Shown: positions 1-8,336, counted from the first letter of the stretch. The stretch: DNA of 64,000 nucleotides from Desulfuromonas acetexigens (GCF_900111775.1 NZ_FOJJ01000005.1:1-64000); one strand, 5' to 3'. The notes: generated by a model not told the origin, from the letters alone. Program-made: numbers and translations.

Positions 1-162
1 AGAACATCGGAAAGCCGTGTGCGGGAAAACCGCACGCACGGTTTGATGAGGGAGGGCTGGTCCAAACAGCCACGGCAAGGCCATTTAGACACCGTCGGAC
101 GAAAGGGACGGAAACGGATAAGCCGAGCCTAAAGCTGTGTAAACCTGCCCTCTACTCTACCC
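1..162 (+). mobile_element. 3' end of a group II intron (domains V-VI), cut by the window edge
   Basis: Bases about 10-45 form the typical domain V hairpin of a bacterial group II intron: an AGC triad, a GTGTGCGG arm, a GAAA-like loop and the returning CCGCAC arm. It is followed by GATGAGGGAGGGCTGG, and the segment ends in CCCTCTACTCTAC at about 150-162, the usual 3' end of this intron class. A short frame at the left edge ends in TGA inside the hairpin and may be the tail of the intron-encoded reverse transcriptase/maturase, which would lie outside the window. The domain VI region is longer than usual, so the exact 3' splice site is inferred. Confidence 0.75.
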
Positions 163-317
163 GACCATGGAGGCTTGAACCGGCTCGTGATTCGTCGAGA
201 AGAAACCTTTGTTTACCGTAAGGAAATCCGGACATGACCGTCGGGAAATCTTACACATTATCGAGGCAACGTCGCCACCGAGAACCAAAAAGATCGAAAA
301 AACGGCAGATTAGAAAA
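163..317. other. Intergenic stretch between intron end and PEP-CTERM promoter
   Basis: No convincing reading frame or RNA gene is seen here. It would be the 3' exon of the group II intron and carries no obvious hairpin. Confidence 0.4.
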
Positions 318-333
318 AGGCGCGGTTCTTGCT
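318..333 (+). promoter_or_regulatory. Sigma-54 (-24/-12) promoter for the PEP-CTERM gene
   Basis: AGGCGCGGTTCTTGCT has GG at 319-320 and GC at 331-332 separated by exactly 10 bases, with TTGC at the -12 element. It lies 48 bases before the start codon at 381. Sigma-54 control of PEP-CTERM genes through PrsK/PrsR is known in exosortase systems, which supports the call. Confidence 0.65.
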
Positions 334-380
334 AATCTTTCTGATAGATATGCTTTCTTTTCCTCAAAAGGATGGAGCCC

Positions 381-1085
381 ATGAGACATTTAATGACCGT
401 TCTTGCCGTCGCCCTCTTCACGACCCTCAGCTTTTCCACGGCTCAGGCCCTGACCCTGACCGCCGCGAAAGACTCTTATATTGAAAGCGGCCTGCCATCA
501 ACGAACTTCGGTACCGCCCCCGTGGATCTCATCAAACGGCAGGACAATACCGTCTGGACCCGCATCAGCTATTTCGGTTTTGATCTGAGCAGTCTCTCCC
601 ATACGGCGATTGCCGATGCCACGTTTTCCCTTAATTTCATCGACAGCGCTCGGGGGATAACCAGCGACACGATCAACTATTCGTTCGAACTTTTCGGCCT
701 GACCAATGAGAGCCTCGACGGATGGGGAGAGAACAGCATCACCTGGGACAACTCCCCCAGCCGGGTTTATACGAACGCCGACGGCCTTGCCTCACTCGGC
801 ACCTTCAGTCTCACCGGCAAGGGGTTAGGCGCTTTCGACTTTACCAGCCAGGCATTTGTCGACTTCCTGAACAGCGATACCAACGACATCGCCACCCTCG
901 TCCTGGCGCGAACCACCAACCAGATCGGCGACAACAATTACATTCACGCCGTGGCCTCCCGGGAAAATACCGCCGTTGCCGGCCCCAGGTTGGCGGTAAC
1001 GCCGATTCCCGAGCCCTCGACCCTGCTCCTTCTCGGCGCGGGGCTGGTCGGAATCGGGCTGATCGGCCGGCGCAAGAGAAACTGA
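381..1085 (+). CDS. PEP-CTERM sorted exported protein with DNRLRE-like domain
   Basis: A 234-aa secreted protein. Residues 1-23 form a signal peptide ending in AQA. The body (about 24-205) begins with a DNRLRE/CBM96-like pattern (KDSYIESG, NFGTAP, RISYFGFDLS), a beta-rich fold of extracellular polymer-associated proteins. The C-terminus has the exosortase signal: PEPSTLLLLGAG, a hydrophobic helix, then RRKRN. Such proteins are moved to the surface or matrix by an exosortase, which is not in this window. The start at 381 is preferred over the in-frame ATG at 372 because AAAAGGA lies at good spacing before 381. A sigma-54 promoter precedes it, and a bidirectional terminator separates it from the convergent superoxide dismutase gene. 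The ligand or polymer it binds is unknown. Confidence 0.85.
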   Translation: MRHLMTVLAVALFTTLSFSTAQALTLTAAKDSYIESGLPSTNFGTAPVDLIKRQDNTVWTRISYFGFDLSSLSHTAIADATFSLNFIDSARGITSDTINYSFELFGLTNESLDGWGENSITWDNSPSRVYTNADGLASLGTFSLTGKGLGAFDFTSQAFVDFLNSDTNDIATLVLARTTNQIGDNNYIHAVASRENTAVAGPRLAVTPIPEPSTLLLLGAGLVGIGLIGRRKRN

Positions 1086-1117
1086 AGCCCCACGCCCAGG
1101 GACAAGCGCTCCTAACA

Positions 1118-1163
1118 AAAACAGCCGCTCGCGGGATTCGCACCCCGGAGCGGCTGTTATTTT
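1118..1163. terminator. Bidirectional rho-independent terminator
   Basis: AACAGCCGCTC (1120-1130) pairs perfectly with GAGCGGCTGTT (1148-1158). The hairpin is flanked by A-rich sequence on the left and ATTTTTG on the right, so it can serve the PEP-CTERM gene and the convergent superoxide dismutase gene. Confidence 0.85.
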
Positions 1164-1190
1164 TGACAGTTCTTGTAAACGGCTTGCTTT

Positions 1191-1883
1191 CTAGCGTAGC
1201 GCCTCGGCGAAGCGGCGGTTGACTTCGTTCCAGTTCACCACCTGCCACCACTGGTTGAGATAGGCCGCCCGGCGGTTCTGGTAGCTGAGATAGTAGGCAT
1301 GCTCCCAGACGTCGATGGCGAGGATCGGGGTACCCTTGACCTCGGCGATATCCATGAGGGGGTTGTCCTGGTTGGCGGTGGAGGTGACGGCGAGTTTCTT
1401 TTCAGGAGTGACGATCAACCATGCCCAGCCCGAGCCGAAACGGGTCGCGCCGGCCTGGTTGAACTGTTTTTTCAGCTCATCGAGGGAACCGAAGGCCTGG
1501 TTGATCGCCGCACTCAGTTCCGCCGAGGGCGCCCCGCCGGTTCCTGCCGGCGCCATGACCTTCCAGAAGAAATCGTGATTGTAATGGCCGCCGCCGTTGT
1601 TGCGTACCGCTGGGTTGAAGCTGGAGATTTTCGCCATCATGCCTTCGAGGGCCATCCCTTCCAGTTCGGGAAAGGTCTTGACCTGGGCGTTGAGATTGTT
1701 GACGTAGCCCTGATGATGCAGACCGTGGTGGATCTCCATGGTCAGTTTATCGACATAGGGCTCCAGGGCATCGCTGGCGTAGGGCAGCGCGGGCAGCGTA
1801 AAGGGCTGCGCCAGGGCGGCGCCGGTCATCACGGCCATGGCACAAAAAAGGGCCAGGGCGAGGAGGAAAATGCGTCTTTTCAT
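1191..1883 (-). CDS. Exported Fe/Mn superoxide dismutase
   Basis: A 230-aa superoxide dismutase that converts superoxide to hydrogen peroxide and oxygen. It starts with a cleavable signal peptide (MKRR, hydrophobic core, ALAQP at about 25), so the enzyme should act in the periplasm, unlike the common cytoplasmic SodA/SodB. The mature part starts FTLPALPYASDALEP, as in the family. Metal-ligand regions are visible: MEIHHGLHHQGYV, NNGGGHYNHDFFW and DVWEHAYYL. The start is supported by AAGGAGACAGCAA just upstream. Metal preference (Fe or Mn) cannot be read safely. With katA, the perR-like gene and tpx in the same window it belongs to the oxidative-stress defence of an anaerobe exposed to oxygen. 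Confidence 0.92.
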   Translation of the reverse strand: MKRRIFLLALALFCAMAVMTGAALAQPFTLPALPYASDALEPYVDKLTMEIHHGLHHQGYVNNLNAQVKTFPELEGMALEGMMAKISSFNPAVRNNGGGHYNHDFFWKVMAPAGTGGAPSAELSAAINQAFGSLDELKKQFNQAGATRFGSGWAWLIVTPEKKLAVTSTANQDNPLMDIAEVKGTPILAIDVWEHAYYLSYQNRRAAYLNQWWQVVNWNEVNRRFAEALR

Positions 1884-2011
1884 TTGCTGTCTCCTTGGTT
1901 GAATGGGGATTGTTCGTTGACCTCTCTCATAATTTGACCAAAAAAGTCAGAAAATGCAAGGAGGAGCCGAACAAAGGGGGTGCCGTGCTGAAAAACACCC
2001 TTTCGAACAAA

Positions 2012-2040
2012 TTGACAGCATCCGGGACACAAGGTAAGGT
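2012..2040 (+). promoter_or_regulatory. Possible sigma-70 promoter of rlmD
   Basis: TTGACA at 2012-2017 is followed after 17 bases by TAAGGT (2035-2040), a weak -10. It sits 40 bases before the start codon. Confidence 0.35.
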
Positions 2041-2079
2041 GCCACATCCCTTTACCCCGATCCGACAGGTATGAAATAG

Positions 2080-3492
2080 ATGGCCAAACCACCGGTAAAA
2101 CCACCGAAAGATCAGAAATCGAAACGCCGCGTTCCGGAGCCTCCCATCGAGTTGGATATCAACCGCCTCGACGACGAGGGGCTCGGGATCGGCTATTACC
2201 AGACCAAGGAAGTGCTCATCGCCGGCGCCCTGCCCGGCGAAAAGGTGACCTTCGCCATCGAGCATGAAGGGCAGCGGCGCATCATCGGCCAGTTGCGCAA
2301 AGTGCTCCGCAAGAGCGTCGAGCGAGGCGTGCCGAGTTGTAAACGCGCCCAGGACTGCCAGGGCTGTTCGCTCATCGCCATGAACTACCCGGCCCAGTTG
2401 CGCTTCAAGGAAGCCAAGGTCCGTCGCCACCTGAGCAACCGGACGCTGCTTGCCGAAGTGCCGGTACTCCCCATCCTGGAAGCCGAGCAGCGCCTCGGCT
2501 ACCGCACCAACGCCAAACTGGTGATGGCCAAGGAACGGGGGGAAGTCAAGATCGGCCTCTATCGCCGGGGCAGCCACGCGGTGGTGGATATCGCCGACTG
2601 CCCTCTGCATCATCCCCTGATCAACCGCATCGTCGCCGTGGTCAAGGAAGAGATCGCCCGGCAGGATGTCTATCTATATAACCCGCGCAGTAAACGGGGT
2701 CTGTTGCGCTACCTGACGATCAAGGTCGCTCCGGCGGCGAACCGGGCGATGGTCACCTTCGTCTGCTCCGAGCGCAATTTCCGGGATCTCACCCATCTCG
2801 GCAAGTGGCTGATGAAAAAGGTGCCGGAGGTCGTCTCGGTGCAGCAGAACATCAACAGCGCCGAGGGGAATGTGATTTTCGGGCGGGAAACGCTGAAAAT
2901 GCTGGGAGTGCCCGATCTCATCGATCAGGTGGGGGAGATCCGCCTGCGCATTGCGCCGACTTCTTTCTTTCAGGTGCACAACGAGCAGGCGGCACGCATC
3001 TATGCCCAGGTGCGCCAGTGGGCCGGACTGAAACCGGGAGAGATCGCCGTCGATCTTTACTGCGGCATCGGCGGTATCGCCCTCAATCTGGCCCGGGACG
3101 CCGCCCGGGTGATCGGCATCGAAGTCAGCGAAGAGGCGGTACGCAATGCCCGAGAAAATGCCCGCATGAACGAGCGCAACAACTGCGCCTTCATCGCCGG
3201 CGACGCCGCCGAACTGATCCACGACCTGGCCGGGGAGCTGCCGCCGGGGAGCGTCGCCGTGCTCAATCCCCCCCGGGGCGGCTGCGCCGAGGAGGTTTTG
3301 ACCGAACTGGCGGGCCTGGAGCCGCGCACGATCATCTACGTCTCCTGCAATCCCGAGACCCTGGCCCGGGACTTGGAGATCCTGCACCGCCTCGGCTACG
3401 GAACCGAAGCGGTCCAGCCGGTCGACATGTTCCCCCAGACCCCACACGTGGAATCGATCGCCCGGTTGGCGCCGCTACCAAGAACAATCTGA
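2080..3492 (+). CDS. rlmD: 23S rRNA (uracil-5-)-methyltransferase RlmD/RumA type
   Basis: A 470-aa SAM-dependent RNA m5U methyltransferase of the TrmA/RlmD family. After a basic tail there is a TRAM domain (about 21-80), then the 4Fe-4S cysteine pattern C87-x5-C93-x2-C96 with the fourth Cys at 174. The C-terminal Rossmann domain has the SAM loop DLYCGIGGIALNLA, the NPPRGGC motif in place of the usual DPPR, and the catalytic nucleophile C423 in YVSCNPETL. Sequence alone cannot prove whether the target is U1939 or another site (RlmC/RlmCD). It is transcribed alone; the next gene is convergent, 6 bases away. Confidence 0.88.
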   Translation: MAKPPVKPPKDQKSKRRVPEPPIELDINRLDDEGLGIGYYQTKEVLIAGALPGEKVTFAIEHEGQRRIIGQLRKVLRKSVERGVPSCKRAQDCQGCSLIAMNYPAQLRFKEAKVRRHLSNRTLLAEVPVLPILEAEQRLGYRTNAKLVMAKERGEVKIGLYRRGSHAVVDIADCPLHHPLINRIVAVVKEEIARQDVYLYNPRSKRGLLRYLTIKVAPAANRAMVTFVCSERNFRDLTHLGKWLMKKVPEVVSVQQNINSAEGNVIFGRETLKMLGVPDLIDQVGEIRLRIAPTSFFQVHNEQAARIYAQVRQWAGLKPGEIAVDLYCGIGGIALNLARDAARVIGIEVSEEAVRNARENARMNERNNCAFIAGDAAELIHDLAGELPPGSVAVLNPPRGGCAEEVLTELAGLEPRTIIYVSCNPETLARDLEILHRLGYGTEAVQPVDMFPQTPHVESIARLAPLPRTI

Positions 3493-3498
3493 ACGGCT

Positions 3499-3711
3499 TT
3501 AGGGTTTTTCCAGTTCCGCCAGACGCTCCCGGGCCTGGGCGGCGTAGGGGGAATCGGGATATTTTTGCAGGATTTCCCCGTAAAGCTGCCGGGCGTGCTC
3601 AGCGTTATACTGCCGCTCTTCGAGTTGGGCGGTGTCGTAAAGATCTTTCGCCCGGTCGCCACAGGCGCAGAGCAGAAGCGCCAGGCACCCGGCCAAAAAC
3701 ATTTTTTTCAT
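3499..3711 (-). CDS. Small TPR-like lipoprotein
   Basis: A 70-aa protein starting MKKMFLAGCLALLLCACG: a lipoprotein signal with the lipidated Cys probably at residue 17. The rest is helical and resembles a single tetratricopeptide hairpin of the YbgF/BamD type (YNAEHARQLYGEILQKYPDS, then YAAQARERLAELE). An excellent ribosome site, CGGAGGATTGTC, precedes this ATG, so the long upstream extension of the frame is rejected. A role in envelope complex assembly is plausible but unproven. Confidence 0.75.
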   Translation of the reverse strand: MKKMFLAGCLALLLCACGDRAKDLYDTAQLEERQYNAEHARQLYGEILQKYPDSPYAAQARERLAELEKP

Positions 3712-3840
3712 GACAATCCTCCGTGATGGCTGTTGACGTTCGCGACCGGCCCTGCCGATCCCCGACACCATGCCGCGCCAGGAAACGCTTGTCAAAAAGA
3801 TTTCGAATCCCAAGCCCAGGAAGAAGGAGGTTTTTCGCCG

Positions 3841-4422
3841 ATGAAAACCCTTGATTGCCGCTTGCAGAAATGCCCCGGCCCGGTGGTCGAGACCCGCAAA
3901 CAGTTGCTGGCCGATCCGGATGAACCCCTGACCGTGCTGGTCGGCGACGACACCGCCCGGCAGAATGTCTCCCGCCTCGCCCTGAACCTCCGTTGTCAGG
4001 TCCAGGCCACTGCCAACGAAGACGGCTTCGCCCTGGAGATTACCCCCGGCGCCCTGCCTAGCGCAGAGGCCGTCGTCCCGGCCCAGGGAAAAACCGTCGT
4101 TTATGTGGCCGCCGACGTCATGGGTGCGGGGGATAACGACCTTGGACATATTCTGATGAAAAACTTCATTTTCACCCTGGCCGAACTGGAGACACCTCCC
4201 GACGCCATCCTCTTCGTCAATGGTGGGGTCAGACTGACCACCGAAGGCTCCGACGTCATCGAACCGCTGGAAAAACTCGCCTGCAACGGTGCCGACATCG
4301 CCTCCTGCGGCCTCTGCCTGGAATTTTTCGGGCTTAAAGACAAACTCAAAGTCGGCCGCCCCACCAATATGCTCGACACCGTCGAGCAGCTGACCCGCGC
4401 CGGGCGCGTCGTCCGCCCCTGA
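3841..4422 (+). CDS. yedF: Sulfurtransferase-like selenium metabolism protein YedF
   Basis: A 193-aa two-domain protein. Residues 1-70 form a TusA/SirA-like domain with LDCRLQKCPGPV, whose CPxP cysteine (C11) would carry persulfide or perselenide. Residues about 80-193 form a DsrE-like domain (VVYVAADVMGAGDNDLGHIL) ending with a conserved SCGLCLEFFG cysteine pair. This architecture matches the selenium-associated YedF family (TIGR03527), usually found with selD. The gene is followed by selB and selD, which supports a role in selenium delivery. The start at 3841 is chosen because AAGAAGGAGG precedes it; the frame extends upstream without a better site. A terminator follows. Confidence 0.85.
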   Translation: MKTLDCRLQKCPGPVVETRKQLLADPDEPLTVLVGDDTARQNVSRLALNLRCQVQATANEDGFALEITPGALPSAEAVVPAQGKTVVYVAADVMGAGDNDLGHILMKNFIFTLAELETPPDAILFVNGGVRLTTEGSDVIEPLEKLACNGADIASCGLCLEFFGLKDKLKVGRPTNMLDTVEQLTRAGRVVRP

Positions 4423-4439
4423 TCCGTCCCGCCTCCCCC

Positions 4440-4473
4440 ATGCCGCCGGGATGTTCCATTCCGGCGGCATTTT
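4440..4473 (+). terminator. Rho-independent terminator after yedF
   Basis: ATGCCGCCGG (4440-4449) pairs with CCGGCGGCAT (4461-4470), followed by TTTTC. Confidence 0.75.
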
Positions 4474-4810
4474 CACAAACACCTCTTCAATCTTCAAAAC
4501 ACTCTCCAAGAACGAACCGTTCATCTTCCCCCCAACGGCATCCGGCACGATCCGCCACCACGGAATCTTTCAAATCTATTTGATTTATAAGAAAATTCTT
4601 TCTTGTAAAATAATAAAACGATGTATCATTGTTACCAGGTACGCGGCATCGCGGTTTCGAGTCGGGCATTTCACCGCCTACCCCGGGATGGATCAAAATT
4701 GATCAGCGATGGGGCATTTTGACTCACAAATAGACCAAGAGGGCGGAAGAACAAGCATTCACTGCGCGCGAAGACCGGACTTTTCCTGGCTTCATGCTCA
4801 ACAAGAATCT

Positions 4811-4826
4811 TGGCCCGCATCTTGCT
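4811..4826 (+). promoter_or_regulatory. Sigma-54 (-24/-12) promoter
   Basis: TGGCCCGCATCTTGCT matches the sigma-54 consensus TGGCACG-N4-TTGCT with one change; GG at 4812-4813 and GC at 4824-4825 are 10 bases apart. It lies 67 bases upstream of the 66-aa gene. An activator site was not recognised. Confidence 0.7.
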
Positions 4827-4892
4827 AACATATAGTTTCAACCTTGGTCATCATCAAAAATCCATCATCTTCAATAAAGAAAGGCTCAACCC

Positions 4893-5093
4893 ATGCGCGT
4901 CGACTTTCCTCTGGAACAGATTTTCGGCCGACCTCCCCGCGAGGTCGAACAACTCTTTCGCTCCCAAGGGATCGATCCTGAGCTGCCCTACAGCTCCAAA
5001 ATCACCTTCGCCGGAGTGACGATCGAGCAGGATGTCCCCCGCGACCAGCGGCCTTCACGCTTCTTCATCCCCATTCCGGCCCGCACCTACTGA
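4893..5093 (+). CDS. Small hypothetical protein (66 aa) behind a sigma-54 promoter
   Basis: The 66-aa product starts MRVDFPLEQIFGRPPREVEQ and ends PARTY. It is soluble, has no cysteine and no membrane segment. I do not recognise the family. It is supported as a gene by its codon pattern (GC-rich third positions), an AAGAAAGG ribosome site, a strong sigma-54-like promoter 67 bases upstream and a hairpin just after its stop. An overlapping alternative frame (4810-5019) has none of these. It sits inside the yedF-selB-selD block, but no functional link to selenium can be claimed from sequence. Confidence 0.6.
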   Translation: MRVDFPLEQIFGRPPREVEQLFRSQGIDPELPYSSKITFAGVTIEQDVPRDQRPSRFFIPIPARTY

Positions 5094-5103
5094 TTCATCC
5101 TTC

Positions 5104-5132
5104 GGGGTGTCCCGTCACCGACGGGACACCCC
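5104..5132 (+). terminator. Strong hairpin after the 66-aa gene
   Basis: GGGGTGTCCCGT (5104-5115) pairs perfectly with ACGGGACACCCC (5121-5132). There is no clear U tract, so termination is likely but not certain. Confidence 0.6.
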
Positions 5133-5281
5133 GCCCCCTCCGCCACGCCTGCCTTGTGCTTTTCCCCCCGCCATGCTATTTTTCCCCGACTGATCCATCG
5201 CATTATCTCTATCTATCAACCTGAAGACCGACTCCGGCCCCAGATTTACAGGGGCGAGAGCCTCCGCGGGAATCCAGACGC

Positions 5282-7201
5282 ATGTCCCAACAGCGCCATA
5301 TCATCATCGGCACCGCCGGTCACGTCGACCACGGCAAGACCGCCCTGATCCGCGCCCTCACCGGCCAGGAAACGGACCGCCTCAAAGAAGAACAGGAACG
5401 GGGCATCTCCATCGACCTGGGCTTCGCCGCCTTTCGCTTGCCCGGCGGCCAGGTGGCCGGGGTGGTCGACGTCCCCGGTCATGAGCGTTTCATCCACAAC
5501 ATGCTCGCCGGTATCGGCGGCATCGATCTGGTGCTGCTGGTGGTGGACGTCAACGAAGGGGTCATGCCCCAGACCCGTGAGCACTTGCAAATTCTGCAAC
5601 TGCTCGACGTCCGCCAGGGGATTCTCGTTCTCACCAAATGCGACCTGGCCGAGCCGGACTGGATCGACATCGTCGAGGAGGAGATCCGCGAGGAGGTCGC
5701 CGCGACCTTTCTCAAAAACGCCCCCTGCCTGCGGGTTTCGTCTCTGACCGGCGAAGGCATGCCGGAACTGACGACGGCCATCGCCGAGGCGGTGAAACAC
5801 CTGCCGCCCAAGGATGCCGACGGCCCCTTGCGTCTGCCGGTCGATCGCCACTTCAGCGTCGCCGGTTTCGGCACCGTCGTCACCGGCACCCTGCTCTCCG
5901 GCACGGTGCGGCCGGGGGACGCGGTGGAGGTCATTCCGCCCGGGCTGACCGTGCGCGTGCGGGAAATCCAGGTGCACGGCAACAAACTGAGCGAGGCCCG
6001 GGCTGGGCAGCGGGTCGCCCTCAACCTGGCCGGACTCGACCGCGACCGCCTGCAACGCGGGGCGGTAGTCGGCGCGCCGGGCATCTTCGAGCAGACCGAG
6101 CGCCTCGACGCCCGACTGACCCTGCTCCCCTCGGCCCCCCGCCCGCTCAAGTTCCGCGATCCCGTCCATTTCTATCTCGGCACCGCCCGGGTCATCGGCA
6201 TCGTCGCCCTGCTCGACCGCGACCAACTGGAGCCGGGGGAGAGCGCCCTGGTGCAGATCCACCTCGACCGGCCGCTGGTCGCCCACCGCCAGGACCGCTT
6301 CATCATCCGCTCCTATTCACCGATGACGACCATCGGCGGCGGGCTGGTGATCGACCCGGCGCCGATCAAACATAAACGCTTCCGCGACGAGGTGATGGCC
6401 GCGCTCAAAGCGCTGGAATCGGGGGAGATGGCCTTTCTGCTGCAAAAGCTCAGCGAACAGACCTGCGCCCGGGTCAAGGATCTGGAACTCGCCTCGGGCC
6501 TGGGACGGGAGCGCATCGAGCAGCACCTGGCGAGCCTGGGTGAGGACGGCCGCGCCGCCCGCCTGGGGGATCAATGGCTGACGACGGAGACCTCGCGCGC
6601 CTGGCGGCGGCGCCTGACCGAGGCAACCCGCCAGTATCACGAGCAGCACCCCTTGCAGCCCGGCATCCCCCACGCCACCCTCAAGGGAGCGCTCCCCACC
6701 AAGCTCGCCCCCAAGGGCTACGAGCAACTGCTGGCCGAGGCCCTGGCCGCCGGCGAACTGGTCCAGCAGCAGGAATGGCTGCGCCTGCCGGACTTCGCGC
6801 CGACCCCGACGGCGGCCCAGCAAAAGGTCATCGACCTGCTTGAAGCGACCTACCGCGCCGAGGGAGTGCAGGCCAAGAACCGCAACGCCATGCTCGAACA
6901 GCTGCGCCTCGACCCGGACACGGCCGAGGACTGCTTCACCCTGCTCTTCGCCGACGGTCGGCTGATCAAGCTCAACGAAGAAAGTTTTCTCCACCGGGAC
7001 TGCTATAATCAGGCCCTGACCCAATTGATCGGGCACTTCGCCGCACATGAGACCCTGACCATGGCCGAGTTCCGCGACCTGCTCGGCAGCGCTCGCAAAC
7101 AGACCCAAGCGCTGCTCGAATATTTCGACCGGCAGAAATACACCCTGCGCAAGGAAGACCTGCGGGTGGCCTGGCAACTGCCGAAGGTTCCCGAAAGATG
7201 A
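5282..7201 (+). CDS. selB: Selenocysteine-specific elongation factor SelB
   Basis: A 639-aa translation GTPase that brings Sec-tRNA to UGA codons marked by a SECIS hairpin. The GTPase domain shows G1 GHVDHGKT (13-20), DVPGH (63-67) and TKCD (118-121). It is followed by EF-Tu-like beta domains (about 170-340, with [18 protein letters not shown]) and C-terminal winged-helix repeats (about 400-639) that bind the SECIS RNA. Length fits the bacterial family (about 610-640 aa). It lies 7 bases before selD, which itself needs Sec insertion, so the pair forms one transcript. selA and selC (tRNA-Sec) are not in the window. Confidence 0.95.
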   Translation: MSQQRHIIIGTAGHVDHGKTALIRALTGQETDRLKEEQERGISIDLGFAAFRLPGGQVAGVVDVPGHERFIHNMLAGIGGIDLVLLVVDVNEGVMPQTREHLQILQLLDVRQGILVLTKCDLAEPDWIDIVEEEIREEVAATFLKNAPCLRVSSLTGEGMPELTTAIAEAVKHLPPKDADGPLRLPVDRHFSVAGFGTVVTGTLLSGTVRPGDAVEVIPPGLTVRVREIQVHGNKLSEARAGQRVALNLAGLDRDRLQRGAVVGAPGIFEQTERLDARLTLLPSAPRPLKFRDPVHFYLGTARVIGIVALLDRDQLEPGESALVQIHLDRPLVAHRQDRFIIRSYSPMTTIGGGLVIDPAPIKHKRFRDEVMAALKALESGEMAFLLQKLSEQTCARVKDLELASGLGRERIEQHLASLGEDGRAARLGDQWLTTETSRAWRRRLTEATRQYHEQHPLQPGIPHATLKGALPTKLAPKGYEQLLAEALAAGELVQQQEWLRLPDFAPTPTAAQQKVIDLLEATYRAEGVQAKNRNAMLEQLRLDPDTAEDCFTLLFADGRLIKLNEESFLHRDCYNQALTQLIGHFAAHETLTMAEFRDLLGSARKQTQALLEYFDRQKYTLRKEDLRVAWQLPKVPER

Positions 7202-7208
7202 GGATAAG

Positions 7209-8249
7209 ATGACCGATCAGCCGATCAAGCTCACCGCGCTCTCCAAAACCAGCGGCTGAGCCGCCAAGCTGGCCCCCGGGCCACTGGCGCAGGTGCTGCG
7301 CCAACTGCCGGTTTTCGAGGATGAAAATCTCCTTTCCAACGCGATCCCCTACGCCGACGCCGGGGTTTATCGCCTCAGGCTGGATTGCGCCCTGGTCCAG
7401 TCGATCGACTACTTCACGCCGATCGTCAACGATCCCGCCACCTTCGGCCGCATCGTCGGGGCCAACGCCCTGTCGGACATCTACGCCATGGGCGCCCGAC
7501 CGTTGACGGTGATGAATCTCATCGGCTTCCCCCGCTGCCTGCCCCAGGAGATGCTGGTGGAAATCCTGCGCGGCGGCGCCGAGAAGGTGCGGGAAGCCGG
7601 GGCGGTGATCGTCGGCGGGCATACGGTGGAGGACGACGAACCCAAGTACGGCATGGCCGTCACCGGGCTGGTCGACCCGGCGCGACTGGTCTCGACCCTA
7701 GGCGCGCTCCCCGGCGACGCCCTGATTCTGACCAAGCCCCTCGGCACCGGCATTCTGGCCACCGCCCTCAAGGGGGAGGTGCTGAGCGAAGGGGATATCG
7801 CCGACGCCATCGCCGGCATGCAGCAGCTCAACAAGGCCGCCGCCGAAATCATGCTCGACATCGGCATCCATGCCTGCACCGACGTCACCGGTTTCGGCCT
7901 GCTCGGCCATGCCCTGGAACTGTCCGAAGCCAGCCGCGTCCAGATCGAGATCGAGGCGGCCGCCCTGCAGGTCTATCCCCACGCCGTGGAGATGGCCGCC
8001 ATCGGCCTGGTCCCCGAGGGGAGCTACAACAACCGTCAGCATTACCTGCCCCAGGTCGTTAACGGCGCCGACCTCCCCCCGGAACTACTCGACATCCTCG
8101 CCGACCCCCAGACCTCTGGCGGCCTGCTCATCGCCGTTGCCCCGGAAAAGGCCGCCGAGTTGCAAGGGCGGCTGCGCGCCGCAGGCCTTGGCGACTTCCG
8201 CATCGGCACGGCCAGGGAGGGGCAAGCGGGCAGCGTGAAAGTGACCTGA
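7209..8249 (+). CDS. selD: Selenide, water dikinase SelD, itself a selenoprotein (UGA-Sec at codon 17)
   Basis: SelD makes selenophosphate, the Se donor for Sec-tRNA, from selenide and ATP. The ATG at 7209, after GATGAGGATAAG, reads MTDQPIKLTALSKTSG, then an in-frame TGA (7257-7259), then AAKLAPGP and on to 8249, giving 346 aa as expected for SelD. The UGA falls exactly at the catalytic Cys/Sec position (E. coli Cys17), followed by the conserved Lys (U-A-A-K). Downstream motifs such as GANALSDIYAMGARP and VGGHTVEDDEPKYG are typical. A standard-code caller would start wrongly at 7293. A SECIS-like hairpin lies directly after the UGA, and a terminator follows the gene. Confidence 0.95.
7257..7291 (+). 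promoter_or_regulatory. Bacterial SECIS-like hairpin at the selD UGA codon
   Basis: Directly after UGA (7257-7259), CGCCA (7262-7266) pairs with TGGCG (7285-7289). An inner stem, TGGCCC (7270-7275) with GGGCCA (7278-7283), forms the tip. Position and size fit the hairpin that SelB binds in bacterial selenoprotein mRNAs. Confidence 0.75.
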
Positions 8250-8278
8250 TTCGCCGCAACCCGCCACCTTTCCAATAA

Positions 8279-8308
8279 AAAAAAGGGCCGTCGACGCGGC
8301 CCTTTTTT
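8279..8308. terminator. Rho-independent terminator after selD
   Basis: AAAGGGCCG pairs with CGGCCCTTT around loop TCGACG (8291-8296), followed by a T run to 8308. The A-rich left flank lets it also serve the convergent REC-GGDEF gene. Confidence 0.9.
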
Positions 8309-8336
8309 GTTTCCCTCAAACTGTCTCTGAATTTAT

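Larger units (their letters stand above)
4423..4892. other. 470-base intergenic region between yedF and the 66-aa gene
   Basis: It holds the yedF terminator (4440-4473), an AT-rich segment at about 4570-4630 unlike the surrounding GC-rich DNA, and a sigma-54-like promoter at 4811-4826. No supported gene or tRNA is seen; the short frames present lack ribosome sites. Confidence 0.6.

Noticed and set aside
3712-4548. Long N-terminal extension of the small lipoprotein frame
   Set aside because: It is antisense to yedF; the internal ATG at 3711 has a signal peptide and a ribosome site.
4620-4700. Possible tRNA, from a GGTTTCGAGTC T-loop-like string
   Set aside because: No acceptor stem or anticodon arm can be formed around it, and no selC-like structure was found.
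4810-5019. Alternative 69-codon frame overlapping the 66-aa gene
   Set aside because: It would start inside the sigma-54 promoter and has poor codon use.
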